Positions 28,696 through 41,378 of a stretch of 64,000 nucleotides of DNA are shown here, piece after piece. Location: contig NC_079371.1 of the NCBI RefSeq assembly GCF_021018895.1, forward strand, positions 11,144,001 through 11,208,000, read 5' to 3'. The position numbers and the translations under genes were made by a program. This DNA is from Seriola aureovittata. Its lineage: Eukaryota; Chordata; Actinopteri; Carangiformes; Carangidae. Numbering within the stretch: position 1 is the stretch's first letter; every line of letters starts with the position of its first letter. The notes beneath the pieces are model-generated. The model saw only the letters and a program-made list of their open reading frames with translations, searched no databases and was not told where the DNA came from.

Positions 28696-31600
28696 TTGCC
28701 ATACTATACTGTGACGTTTTTTGCCATTTTTATGCCTAACTATACTATGACGTTTTTTTGTAATTTTTGTGCCTTACAATACTATGACATTTTTTGCCAT
28801 ACTATACTATGGCGTTTTTTGCCATTTTTATGCCATAGTATACTAAGGCGTTTTTTGCCATTTTCATGCCTTACTATACTATGACGTTTTTTGCCATTTT
28901 TATGCCATAGTATACTAAAGCGTTTTTTGCCATTTTCATGCCATACTATACTATGACGTTTTTTGCCATTTTTATGCTTTACTATACTATGACGTTTTTT
29001 GCCATTTTTATGCCTTACTATACAATGACGTTTTTTGCCATACTATACTGTGACGTTTTTTGCCATTTTTATGCCTAACTATACTATGACGTTTTTTTGT
29101 AATTTTTGTGCCTTACAATACTATGACATTTTTTGCCATACTATACTATGGCGTTTTTTGCCATTTTTATGCCTTACTATACTATGATGTTTTTTGCCAT
29201 TTTCATGCCTTACTATACTATGACGTTTTTTGCCATTTTTATGCCATAGTATACTAAGGCGTTTTTTGCCATTTTCATGCCATACAATACTAAGACGTTT
29301 TTTGCCATTTTTATGCCATAGTATAAGGCGTTTTTTTGCCATTTTCATGCCATACTATACTATGACGTTTTTTGCCATTTTTATGCCATAGTATACTAAG
29401 GCGTTTTTTGCCATTTTCATGCCATACTATACTATGACGTTTTTTGCCATTTTTATGCCATAGTATACTAAGGCGTTTTTTGCCATTTTTATGCCTTACT
29501 ATACTATGACATTTTTTGCCATTTTTATGCCTTACTATACTATGACGTTTTTTGCCATTATCATGCCTTACTATACTATGACGTTTTTAGCCACTTTTAT
29601 GCCTTATAATACTATGACGTTTTTTGCCATTTTCATGCCTTACTATACTATGGCGTTTTTTGCCATTTTTATGCCTTACTATACTAGGAAGTTTTTTGCC
29701 ATATTTATGCTTTACTATACTATGGCGTTTTTTGCCGTTTTTTGCCATACTATACTAAGACGTTTTTTGCCATTTTTATGCCATAGTATACTAAGGTGTT
29801 TTTTGCCATTTTTATGCCATAGTATACTAAGGCGTTTTTTGCCATTTTCATGCCATACTATAGTAAGACGTTTTTTGCCATTTTTATGCCATAGTATAAG
29901 GTGTTTTTTGCCATTTTCATGCCATACTATACTATGACGTTTTTTGCCATTTTTATGCCATAGTATATTAAGGCGTTATTTGCCATTTTCATGCCTTACA
30001 ATACTATGACTTTTTGCCATACTGTACTATGATGTTTTTTGCCATTTTTATCCCTTACTATACTATGACATTTTTTGCCATTTTTTTGCCATACTATACT
30101 ATGACGTTTTTTTGACATTTTTATGCCTAACTATACTATGACGTTTTTCCCATTTTTATGCCTTACTATACGATGACGTTTTTTGCCATACTATACTATG
30201 ACGTTTTTTGCCATTTTTATGCCTAACTATACTATGACGTTTTTTTGCCATTTTTGTGCCTTACAATACTATGAGATTTTTTGCAATACTATACTATGAC
30301 GTTTTTTGGCATTTTTTTCCCTTACAATACTATGACATTTTTTGCGATACTATATTATGACGTTTTTTGCCATTTTTATCCCTGACTATACTATGACGTT
30401 TTTCCCATTTTCATGCCTTACTATACGATGACTTTTTTTGCCATACTATACTATGACGTTTTTTGCCATTTTTATGCCTAACTATACTATGACATTTTTT
30501 TGCCATTTTTGTGCCTTACGATACTATGACATTTTTATGCCATGTTATACTATGACGTTTTTTGCCATTTTTATGCCATACTATAATATGACTGTTTTTG
30601 CCATACTATACTATGACGTTTTTTGACATTATTATGCCTAACTATACTATGAAGTTTTATTGCCATTTTTGTGCCTTACAATACTATGACATTTTTTGCT
30701 ATACTATATATTGACGTTCTTTGCCATTTTCATGCCTCACTATACTATGACGTTTTTGCCATTTTCATGCCTTACTATACTATGACGTTTTTGCCATTTT
30801 TATGCCTATCTATACTATGACGTTTTTTGCCATTTTTATGCCTTACTATACAATGACATTTTTTGCCATAGTATACTGTGACATTTTTTGCAATTTTTAT
30901 GCCTTACTATACTATGAAGTTTTTTGCCTATCTATACTATGACGTTTTTTGCCATTTTTATGCCTAACTATACTGTGATGTTTTTTTACCATTTTTGTGC
31001 CTTACGATACTATGACATTTTTATGCCTTGTTATACTATGACGTTTTCTTTTCCATTTTTATCCCTTACTATACTATGAAGTTTTCTGCCATATTTATGC
31101 TTTACTATACAACAACGTTTTTTGCCATTTTTATGCCATAGTATACTATGACGTTTTTTGTCATTTTTATCCCTTACTATACCATGACGTTTTTTGCCAT
31201 TTTCATGCCTTACTATACTATGACGTTTTTTGCCATTTTTATGCCATACTATACTATGACGTTTTTTGACATTATTATGCCTAACTATACTATGACGTTT
31301 TTTTGCCATTTTTGTGCCTTACAATACTATGACATTTTTTGCAATACTATACTATGACGTTTTTCCCATTTTTATGCCTTACTATACGATGACTGTTTTT
31401 GCCATACTATACTATGACGTTTTTTGCCATATTTATCCCTTACTATACTATGACGTTTTTTGCCATTTTTATGCTTTACTTTACTATGACGTTTTTCCCA
31501 TTTTCATGCCTTACTATACGATGACGTTTTTTGCCATACTATACCATGACGTTTTTTGCCATTTTCATGCCTTACTATACTATGACGTTTTTTGCCATTT

Positions 31601-32440
31601 TTATGCCATACTATACTATGACGTTTTTTGACATTATTATGCCTAACTATACTATGACGTTTTTTGCCATTTTTATCCCTTACAATACTATGACATTTTT
31701 TGCAATACTATACCATGACGTTTTTTGCCATTTTCATGCCTTACTATACTATGACGTTTTTCCATTTTTATGCCTTACTATACGATGACTGTTTTTGCCA
31801 TACTATACTATGATGTTTTTTGCCATTTTTATCCCTTACTATACTATGACGTTTTTTGCCATTTTTATGCTTTACTTTACTATGACGTTTTTTGCCATAC
31901 TATGCTATGACGTTTTTCCCATTTTCATGCCTTACTATACGATGACGTTTTTTGCCATACTATACTATGACGTTTTTTGCCATTTTTATGCCTTACTATA
32001 CTATGATGTTTTTTTACCATTTTTGTGCCTTACGATACTATGACATTTTTTGCCATTTTTTTGCCATACTATGCTATGACGTTTTTTGCCATTTTTATCC
32101 CTTACTATACTATGAAGTTTTTTGCCATATTTATGCTTTACTATACAACGACATTTTTTTGCCCTTTTTTGCCATACTATACCATGACGTTTTTTGCCAT
32201 ACTATACTGTGACGTTTTTTGCCATTTTTATGCCTAACTATACTATGACGTTTTTTTGTAATTTTTGTGCCTTACAATACTATGACATTTTTTGCCATAC
32301 TATACTATGGCGTTTTTTGCCATTTTTATGCCATAGTATACTAAGGCGTTTTTTGCCATTTTCATGCCTTACTATACTATGACGTTTTTTGCCATTTTTA
32401 TGCCATAGTATACTAAAGCGTTTTTTGCCATTTTCATGCC
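28696..32440. repeat. higher-order duplication pair inside the array, offset 3,498
   Basis: 28696-28942 and 32194-32440 appear identical, including rare unit variants. Shorter copies of the same motif begin near 28145, 29036 and 32497. This indicates block duplications of several units, not only single-unit slippage. Confidence 0.85.
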
Positions 32441-33584
32441 TTACTATACTATGACGTTTTTTGCCATTTTTATGCCTTACTATACAATGACGTTTTTTGC
32501 CATACTATACTGTGACGTTTTTTGCCATTTTTATGCCTAACTATACTATGACGTTTTTTTGTAATTTTTGTGCCTTACAATACTATGACATTTTTTGCCA
32601 TTTTTATGCCTTACTATACTATGATGTTTTTTGCCATTTTCATGCCTTACTATACTATGACGTTTTTTGCCATTTTTATGCCATAGTATACTAAGGCGTT
32701 TTTTGCCAATTTCATGCCATACAATACTATGACGTTTTTTGCCATTTTTATGCCATAGTATAAGGCGTTTTTTTGCCATTTTCATGCCATACTATACTAT
32801 GACGTTTTTTGCCATTTTTATGCCATAGTATACTCAGGCGTTTTTTGCCATTTTCATGCCATACTATACTATGACGTTTTTTGCCATTTTTATGCCTTAC
32901 TATACTATGACATTTTTTGCCATTTTTATGCCTTACTATACTATGACGTTTTTCCCATTTTTATGCCTTACTATACGATGACTGTTTTTGCCATACTATA
33001 CTATGACGTTTTTTGCCATTTTTATCCCTCACTATACTATGATGTTTTTTTACCATTTTTGTGCCTTACGATACTATGACATTTTTATGCCATGTTATAC
33101 TATGACGTTTTTTGCCATTTTTATCCCTTACTATACTATGAAGTTTTTTGCCATATTTATGCTTTACTATACAACGACATTTTTTGCCGTTTTTTGCCAT
33201 ACTATACTATGACGTTTTTTGACATTATTATGCCTAACTATACTATGACGTTTTTTTGCCATTTTTGTGCCTTACAATACTATGACATTTTTTGCAATAC
33301 TATACTATGACGTTTTTCCCATTTTTATGCCTTACTATACGATGACTGTTTTTGCCATACTATACTATGACGTTTTTTGCCATATTTATCCCTTACTATA
33401 CTATGACGTTTTTTGCCATTTTTATGCTTTACTTTACTATGACGTTTTTCCCATTTTCATGCCTTACTATACGATGACGTTTTTTGCCATACTATACCAT
33501 GACGTTTTTTGCCATTTTCATGCCTTACTATACTATGACGTTTTTTGCCATTTTTATGCCATACTATACTATGACGTTTTTTGA
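31314..33584. repeat. higher-order duplication pair, offset 1,953
   Basis: 31314-31631 and 33267-33584 translate identically over 105 codons and share the same order of 36- and 25-base units. Similarity continues with a few indels to about 32160 and 34090. Confidence 0.85.
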
Positions 33585-34740
33585 CATTATTATGCCTAAC
33601 TATACTATGACGTTTTTTTGCCATTTTTGTGCCTTACAATACTATGACATTTTTTGCAATACTATACCATGACGTTTTTTGCCATTTTCATGCCTTACTA
33701 TACTATGACGTTTTTCCCATTTTTATGCCTTACTATACGATGACTGTTTTTGCCATACTATACTATGATGTTTTTTGCCATTTTTATCCCTTACTATACT
33801 ATGACGTTTTTTGCCATTTTTATGCTTTACTTTACTATGACGTTTTTCCTATTTTCATGCCTTACTATACGATGACGTTTTTTGCCATACTATACTATGA
33901 CGTTTTTTGCCATTTTTATGCCTTACTATACTATGATGTTTTTTTACCATTTTTGTGCCTTACGATACTATGACATTTTTATGCCATGTTATACTATGAC
34001 GTTTTTTGCCATTTTTATCCCTTACTATACTATGAAGTTTTTTGCCATATTTATGCTTTACTATACAACGACATTTTTTGCCGTTTTTTGCCATACTATA
34101 CTGTGACGTTTTTTGCCATTTTTATGCCATAGTATACTATGACATTTTTGCCATTTTTATGCCATAGTATACTATGACGTTTTTTGCCATTTTTATCCCT
34201 TACTATACTATGACGTTTTTTGCCATTTTTATGCCTAACTATAATATGACATTTTTTGCCATACTATACTGTGACGTTCTTTGCCATTTTCATACCTTAC
34301 TATACTATGACATTTTTGCCATTTTTATGCTTTACAATACTATGACATTTTTTGCCATACTAAACTATGATGTTTTTTGGCATTTTTTTCCCTTACTGTA
34401 CTATGACATTTTTTGCCATTTTTATGCCTAACTATAATATGACATTTTTTGCCATACTATACTGTGACGTTCTTTGCCATTTTCATGCCTTACTATACTA
34501 TGACATTTTTGCCATTTTTATGCTTTACAATACTATGACATTTTTTGCCATACTATATTATGACGTTTTTTGCCATTTTTATCCCTGACTATACTATGAC
34601 GTTTTTTGCAATTTTTATGCCTTACTATACAATGACATTTTTCCCATTTTTATGCCTTACTATACGATGACGTTTTTTGCCATACTATACTATGACGTTT
34701 TTTGCCATTTTTATGCCTAACTATACTATGACGTTTTTTT

Positions 34741-35945
34741 TGCCATTTTTGTGCCTTGCAGTACTATGACATTTTTTGCCATACTATACTATGACGTTTT
34801 CTGCCATATTTATGCTTTACTATACTACAACGTTTTTTGCCAGTTTTTGCCATACTATGCTATGACGTTTTTTGCCATTTTTATGCCATAGTATACTAAG
34901 GCGTTTTTTGCCATTTTCATGCCATATTATACTATGATATTTTTTGCTATTTTTATTCCTTACTATACTATGACGTTTTTTGCCATTTTTATGCCTATCT
35001 ATACTATGACGTTTTTTTGCCATTTTCATCCCTTACAATACTATGACATTTTTTGCTATTTTTGTGCCTTACAATACTATGATGTTTTTTTTACCATTTT
35101 TATGCCTTACTATACTATGACATTTTTGTGCCTTACAATACTATGATGTTTTTTTTTACCATTTTTGTGCCTTACGATACTATGACATTTTTTGCATTTT
35201 TTGTGCCTTACAATACTATGTCTTTTTTGCCATACTCTATTATGATGTTTTTTGCCATTTTTATCCCTTACTATACTATGACATTTTTTGCCATTTTTAT
35301 GCCTTATTATACTATGACGTTTTTTGCCAATTTCATGCCTTGCTATACTATGAAATTTTTTGCCATACTATACTATGACGTTTTTTGCCATTTTTATGCC
35401 TTACAATACTATGACATTTTTTGCCATACTATATTATGACGTTTTTTTGCCATTTTTATGCTTTACAATACTATGACATTTTTTGCCATACTATATTATG
35501 ACGTTTTTTGCCATTTTTATCCCTTACTATACTATGACGTTTTTTGCCATTTTTATGCCTTACTATACTATGACGTTTTTCCCATTTTTATGCCTTACTA
35601 TACGATGACTGTTTTTGCCACACTGTTTTTGACGTTTTTTTGCCATTTTTATCCCTCACTATACTATGACATTTTTCCCATTTTTATGCCTTACTATACG
35701 ATGACGTTTTTTGCCATACTATACTATGATGTTTTTTGCCATTTTTATGCCTAACTATACTATGACGTTTTTTTGCCATTTTTGTGCCTTGCAGTACTAT
35801 GACATTTTTTGCCATACTATACTATGACGTTTTCTGCCATATTTATGCTTTACTATACTACAACGTTTTTTGCCAGTTTTTGCCATACTATGCTATGACG
35901 TTTTTTGCCATTTTTATGCCATAGTATACTAAGGCGTTTTTTGCC
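34741..35945. repeat. higher-order duplication pair, offset 1,033
   Basis: The unusual run GTGCCTTGCAGTACTATGAC followed by GTTTTCTGCCATATTTATGC occurs at 34751 and again 1,033 bases later, with matching flanking units. Confidence 0.8.
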
Positions 35946-37522
35946 ATTTTCATGCCATATTATACTATGATATTTTTTGCCATTTTTATTCCTTACTATA
36001 CTATGACGTTTTTTGCCATTTTTATGCCATACTATACTATGACGTTTTTTTGCCATTTTTGTGCCTTACAATACTATGATGTTTTTTTTACCATTTTTGT
36101 GCCTTACGATACTATGACATTTTTATGCCTTGTTATACTATGACGTTTTTTGCCATTTTTATCCCTTACTATACTATGACATTTTTTGCATTTTTTGTGC
36201 CTTACAATACTATGTCTTTTTTGCCATAATCTACTATGATATTTTTTGCCATTTTTATCCCTTACTATACTATGACATTTCTTGCCATTTTTATGCCTTA
36301 TTATACTATGACATTTTTTGCCGTTTTTATGCTTTATTTTCCTATGACGTTTTTTTTGCCATTTTTATGCCTTTCTATACTATGACGTTTCTTGCCATTT
36401 TTATGCCATAGTATACTAAGACGTTTTTTGCCATTTTCATGCCTTACTATACTATGACGTTTTTGCCATTTTTATGCCTATCTATACTATGACGTTTTTT
36501 GCCATTTTCATCCCTTATAATACTATGATGTTTTTTGCCATTTTTGTTCCTTACAATACTATGACTTTTTTGGCAAACTATTCTATGACGTTTTTTGCCA
36601 TTTTCATCCCTTATAATACTATGACATTTTTTGCCATTTTTGTTCCTTACAATATTATGACTTTTTGCCAAACTATACTATGATTTTTTTTGCCATTTTC
36701 ATCCCTTATAATACTATGACATTTTTTGCCATTTTTGTTCCTTACAATATTATGACTTTTTGCCAAACTATACTATGATTTTTTTTGCCATTTTTATCCC
36801 TTACTATACTATGAAATTTTTTGCCATACTATACTATGATTTTTTTTTTACCATTTTTATTCTTTATACTATGACGTTTTTGCCATTTTTATGCCTTACA
36901 ATATTATGACTTTTTTGCCATTTTCATCCCTTACTATACTATGACATTTTTTGCCATTTTTTGCCTTACTATACTATGACGTTTTTTGCCATTTTCATGC
37001 TTTATTATCCTATGACGTTTTTTGCCATTTTTATACCTTACTATACTATGAAATTTTTTGCCATACTATACTATGATTTTTTTTTTTACCATTTTTATTC
37101 TTTATACTATGACGTTTTTTGCCATTTTTATGCCTTACAATATTATGACTTTTTTGCCATACTATACTATGATGTTTTTTGCCATTTTCATCCCTTACTA
37201 TACTATGACATTTTTTGCCATTTTTTTGCCTTACTATCCTATGACATTTTTTGCCATTTTTATGCCTTACTATACTATGATGTTTTTTGCCATTTTTATG
37301 CTTTATTTTCCTATGACGCTTTTTTTGCCATTTTTATGCCTTACTATACTATGACGTTTTTTGCCATTTTTATGCCATAGTAAACTAAGACGTTTTTTGC
37401 CATTTTCATGCCTTATAATACTATGATGTTTTTTGCCATTTTTGTTCCTTACAATACTATGACTTTTTTGGCAAACTATTCTATGACGTTTTTTGCCATT
37501 TTCATCCCTTATAATACTATGA

Positions 37523-38725
37523 CGTATGACTAAGCCAGCAGGATTTGAAAATACACCATTTCCTCTTCCATTTTGGCTCTTTGTCCGCACAATATTTCAC
37601 TCCTTATATACGACAATAGCTGTGACCGAAGTGTATTTTAATGCTTCGAGGCTATTTTCTTCCATTTTACATTTGCAGCTACACTGAGTAGAGTGCTTCA
37701 ATGCATCCTGTAGAGACACACAGGGAGGACTGATGCTGCTGCAGCTCTGCTAACATATTATACAGGCTGTGTAAGCAGCATGTAAGCCGCTCATTTAATG
37801 TATTAACAGTGTAAACACCAATTACAGGCTGTATCCTTACACGGTAGCTAAGACTTTTTGTTGCCTCTATACATTTCGGTGATCACTCATTTTAAATGTC
37901 ACTATTGCAGATTCTCAGTACAGGTGTTGGGATTAAGTTGTATTCATGATGATTTTGATCCATGTCTCACTGCAGCAAAGCAGGATTTACTCTTTGTCTG
38001 ATTCAGAGGCAGCTTTTATAGGAGCAATTAGAAAAATAAAAATATATTGATGGTAAAATTTGTACTCGGGGGGGGGGGGAATATTTAGAGGGTTTGATCC
38101 TTTTAACACGTATCTTTCATACTACTTAACGAAGCAAGGATTAATAATCTATGTCAGAAAAACCACTCAGAGCTGAGTATGCATCAAACACTGTGCAAGT
38201 CCCATTGGTGTATTTATGATGTCTGATAGAAGTTTTGAAATATAACTTGAGATATAAAGAGAAATTGTACAATCCATAGGCACAGATTTTCTATTATATG
38301 ATATGTTGCCATGCTGACATTTACATACAATACATACAGTCTGTATATCATAACAAATACACTAGGCTATGTACAATATAGAGGGATATTCCTTTTGTCT
38401 ATCTAAAGAATATCAAAATAAGATTTGGGCTACAGATGTTTTCCTTTTGTTTGTTTTTCTTGTTCCCAGATGGAAACATTTTGACCTCTAATCTGTTTAA
38501 ACCTTTGTATTGACGCACATTTCTGCCAGGAAAAGAAAAACGTTAATTAAATTAAGTTAATTAAAAGTGAGTACAATTAGTACTCAGGTAAAAGTTCTGC
38601 ATTTAAAAGTAAAATAACATCAAAACACACATCAAAAGTATTAGTATCAAAATTATTAAGAAAATCGTACAAACATAGAATTTGAATAAGCTTGTTATTT
38701 TAATAAAGTTGCGTTTTACTGTGAG

Positions 38726-38765
<40 letters not shown>

Positions 38766-38814
38766 TCTTATAAGTGACACATATGGTAACATCACACTTG
38801 ATATAGGGAGATAT
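37523..38814. other. non-repetitive spacer between the opposed satellite arrays
   Basis: About 1.3 kb of AT-rich sequence without satellite units, including a G run (38069-38078) and a TA microsatellite near its right end. No open frame or repeat family is recognised. It lies where the satellite switches strand. Confidence 0.6.
38732..38762. repeat. (TA)n microsatellite
   Basis: About 15 TA dinucleotides at the edge of the right satellite array. Confidence 0.9.
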
Positions 38815-39399
38815 ATGTCATATATATGTCATAAATCATCGTACAGTGAGGCATAAAGTAGTATATGTGAAGGCATGAAAAAAGTCATAGTATAATAAGG
38901 CATAAAATATGTCAGTGTATAGTAAAGGATAAAAATGTCATAAAAAGTCATAATATATTGAGGCATGAGAAAGTAATAGTACAGTAAGGCATAAAAACAT
39001 CAAAAAACATCATACTATAGTGAGGCTTAAAACTTTAGAGTATACTAATGTATAAAACATCATACTATAATAAGGCATAAAAAATGTCATACAATATTAA
39101 TGCATGAAAATGTCATAGGATAGTAAGGCATAAAAACATCAAAAAATGTCAGTACAGTAAGGCATAAAAAAGTAATAGTATACTAAATCATAAAAAGTCA
39201 TAGTATAGTAAGGCATAAAAATGTCACAGTATAGTAGGTCATAAAAAAAAGTCATAGTTTAGTAAGGCATAAAAACGTCAGTATAGGAAGGCATGAAAAT
39301 ATAATTGAATAGAAAAGCATTAAAAATATCACAGTATAGTAAGGCATATAAAAGTCATAAAAGTGTCGTAGTAAGGCAAAAAAAAAAGTCATAGTAGTA

Positions 39400-39790
39400 A
39401 GTTTGACGGCCCCAGGGGCTTGACCAGGGTTTGTGTTTGTGTGTTGTTGCTGCTGTGTTGTGTTCTGTGTTCATGCAGGGTCCTGGTTGGGTGGAGGTGG
39501 AAGGCATCAGGGAAATGGAGGCAGCTGGCCCCTGTCCTCCACCTAGATCATATAACACCTCCGCATCCTGGCACTAAGGAGGCTCCCTCTTTGCACCACA
39601 TATCTTCTGTTGGAGTTTTGATTTTCTGTTTCCTTTGTTAGTCTGGCGTTAGGTCCATCTGCCAGTTTCATTCGTTGTAATTGTTATTTTTGTGATCTTT
39701 GTTAAAACAACACAAATTTCTGTCGAATAAAATTCCTTTGTTTTGGTTGCCTTCCCTTATTTGCTATGGTCTCAGAGGTGGGCCATAACA
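39400..39790 (+). mobile_element. probable solo LTR of a Gypsy-type retrotransposon
   Basis: Begins TGACGGCCCCAGGGGCTTG and ends GAGGTGGGCCATAACA, giving TG..CA ends with imperfect inverted termini (TGACGGCCC against TGTTATGGCCC). It holds CATATAACACC and, 3' of it, CGAATAAAATTCC as a polyadenylation signal. About 390 bases with no internal coding region. An exact target-site duplication was not found (TAAGT left, TAAGC right), so the call is tentative. Confidence 0.55.
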
Positions 39791-40738
39791 TAAGCCATTA
39801 AAAAGTCATAAAGATGTCATAGCACAGTTAGACATAAAAAGTAATAGTACAGTAAAACATAAAAAAAAGTCATAGAAAATGTCAAAGTATACTAAGGCAT
39901 AAAAAGTTATACTAAAGTAAGGTATAAAGAAGTATAACAGAGCATAAAATAATAAATTTCATAGTATAATACGGCATAAGAAAACTCTTAGTATATTAAG
40001 GCATAAAATTTGATAGTATAGTAAGGTATGAAAAAATCATAGTATAATACGGCATGAAAAGGTTAATGTATAGTAAGGCATAAAAAATTTACCATAGCAA
40101 AGCATAAAAAGTCATACTATAGTAAGGCATAAAAAATGTCATAGCATAGTAAGGCATGAAAAGTCATAAAACCATCATACTTTATTAAGACATAAAAAGT
40201 CATAAAAATGTCATGGTTTAGTATACAATGAAAACGTCAATGAATAGTAAGGCATAAGAAATCATAAAAAGTCACAGTAAAGTAAGGCATAAAAAGTCAA
40301 AAATATCACTGTGTAAGTAGACATAAATACTCATTAAAAAGTTGTAGTATAGTAAGGCATAAAAGGGTCAAAAAACGTAATCGTATAATATGGCATAAAA
40401 ACGTCAAAAAAATATATGGTATAGTAAGGCATAAAAGGTCATGGTACAGTGAGGTATAAAAATGTCTATGGCATGGTAGAGCATAAAACATCATTAAATA
40501 ATATGGCATATAGACGTCAAAAAATGTCATACTATAGCAAGGCATACAAACATCAAAAAACATCATAGTATAGTAAGGCATAAAAACATCAAAACACGTC
40601 ATACTTTAGTATGGCATAAAAACGTCATAGTATGGCTCAAAAAACATTCTATGGTTAGAAAACGGTCAGAAAACTTCAATGTATACTGGGGCATAAAATG
40701 GCATAGTATAGGAAGGCATAAAAACATCAAAAAACGTC

Positions 40739-40925
40739 AAATTAAAGGAAGGCTGGACTGTGGCGAAGGAGAAGTACATGGAGATAATCCTCAAAGGCAC
40801 AGGGAGAACATGGCAACTTCACAAAGAAAAGTCCAACAAGTTGGTTTCAATCCAAGACCCTTTTCCTCAAGAGGCAAAAGTGTGAACCATTGTGCCACCA
40901 CGTCAGCCAGGTGAGCACAAGAAAC
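40739..40925 (-). mobile_element. SINE-like fragment, copy 1
   Basis: GGCTGGACTGTGGCGAAGGA, GGGAGAACATGGCAACTTC, GGTTTCAATCCAAGACCC and GAACCATTGTGCCACCA match a widespread teleost tRNA-like repeat read in reverse (GGGAGAACATGCAAACTCC type). The B box region is mutated. Confidence 0.6.
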
Positions 40926-41206
40926 ATTACAGACATACTTCAGTAAATGGTAAATAGGTCGAAAAACTTCATGCTATAGTGAGACTTAAAACATCAGAGT
41001 ATAATAATGTATAACATCTCATACTGTAGTAAAGCATTAAAAAGGTCATAGTATAGTTTGTCATTAGAACCTCAAAAAACGTCATACTTTAGTAAGTCAT
41101 AAAATTGCATAGTATAGCAAGGCATAAAAACGTCAAAACATATAGTATAATAAGGCATGAACATGTCAAAAAACGTCATGCTATAATGGCGTATAAAACG
41201 TCATAC

Positions 41207-41378
41207 TATAGGAAGGCTGGACTGTGGGAGGAAGCAGAAGTATAAGGAGATAATCGTCAAAGGAACAGGGAGAACATGCCAATTCCGCAAAGAAAAGGCC
41301 CACAAATTGGATTCGAACCAAGATCTTTTCTCTTGAGGGGTGACAGTGCTAACCATTACACCACAAAGGATCTAAAGA
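41207..41378 (-). mobile_element. SINE-like fragment, copy 2
   Basis: Same element as at 40739-40925, about 464 bases further on, with better preserved GGATTCGAACC (reverse B box) and GCTAACCATTACACCAC. The satellite sequence after both copies is also alike (GAGACTTAAAAC then TATAATAATGTATAAC), so the insertion was duplicated with its surroundings. Confidence 0.65.

Larger units (their letters stand above)
26527..37522 (+). repeat. left satellite array, 36-bp unit with a 25-bp short form
   Basis: Tandem units of 36 bases (clean example 28555-28590: GACG, T run, GCCATTTTTATGCC, TTACTATACTAT) mixed with 25-base units lacking one GCCATTTTTAT-type half (example 28688-28712). Length suggests roughly 300-350 units; I did not count them. 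Common variants are ATCCCTT for ATGCCTT, CATGCC for TATGCC, and a CATAGTATACTAAG core. 36 is a multiple of three, so several frames on both strands stay open for over 100 codons; these are not genes. A SINE-like insertion splits it at 27669-27813. Confidence 0.97.

Noticed and set aside
26877..37380. Many open frames of 62-148 codons on both strands with repeated 12-residue peptides
   Set aside because: They follow automatically from a 36-bp tandem unit without stops in several frames. No start context, splice signals or family match.
26527..37522. CRISPR-like array
   Set aside because: Head-to-tail satellite without unique spacers, in a vertebrate genome.
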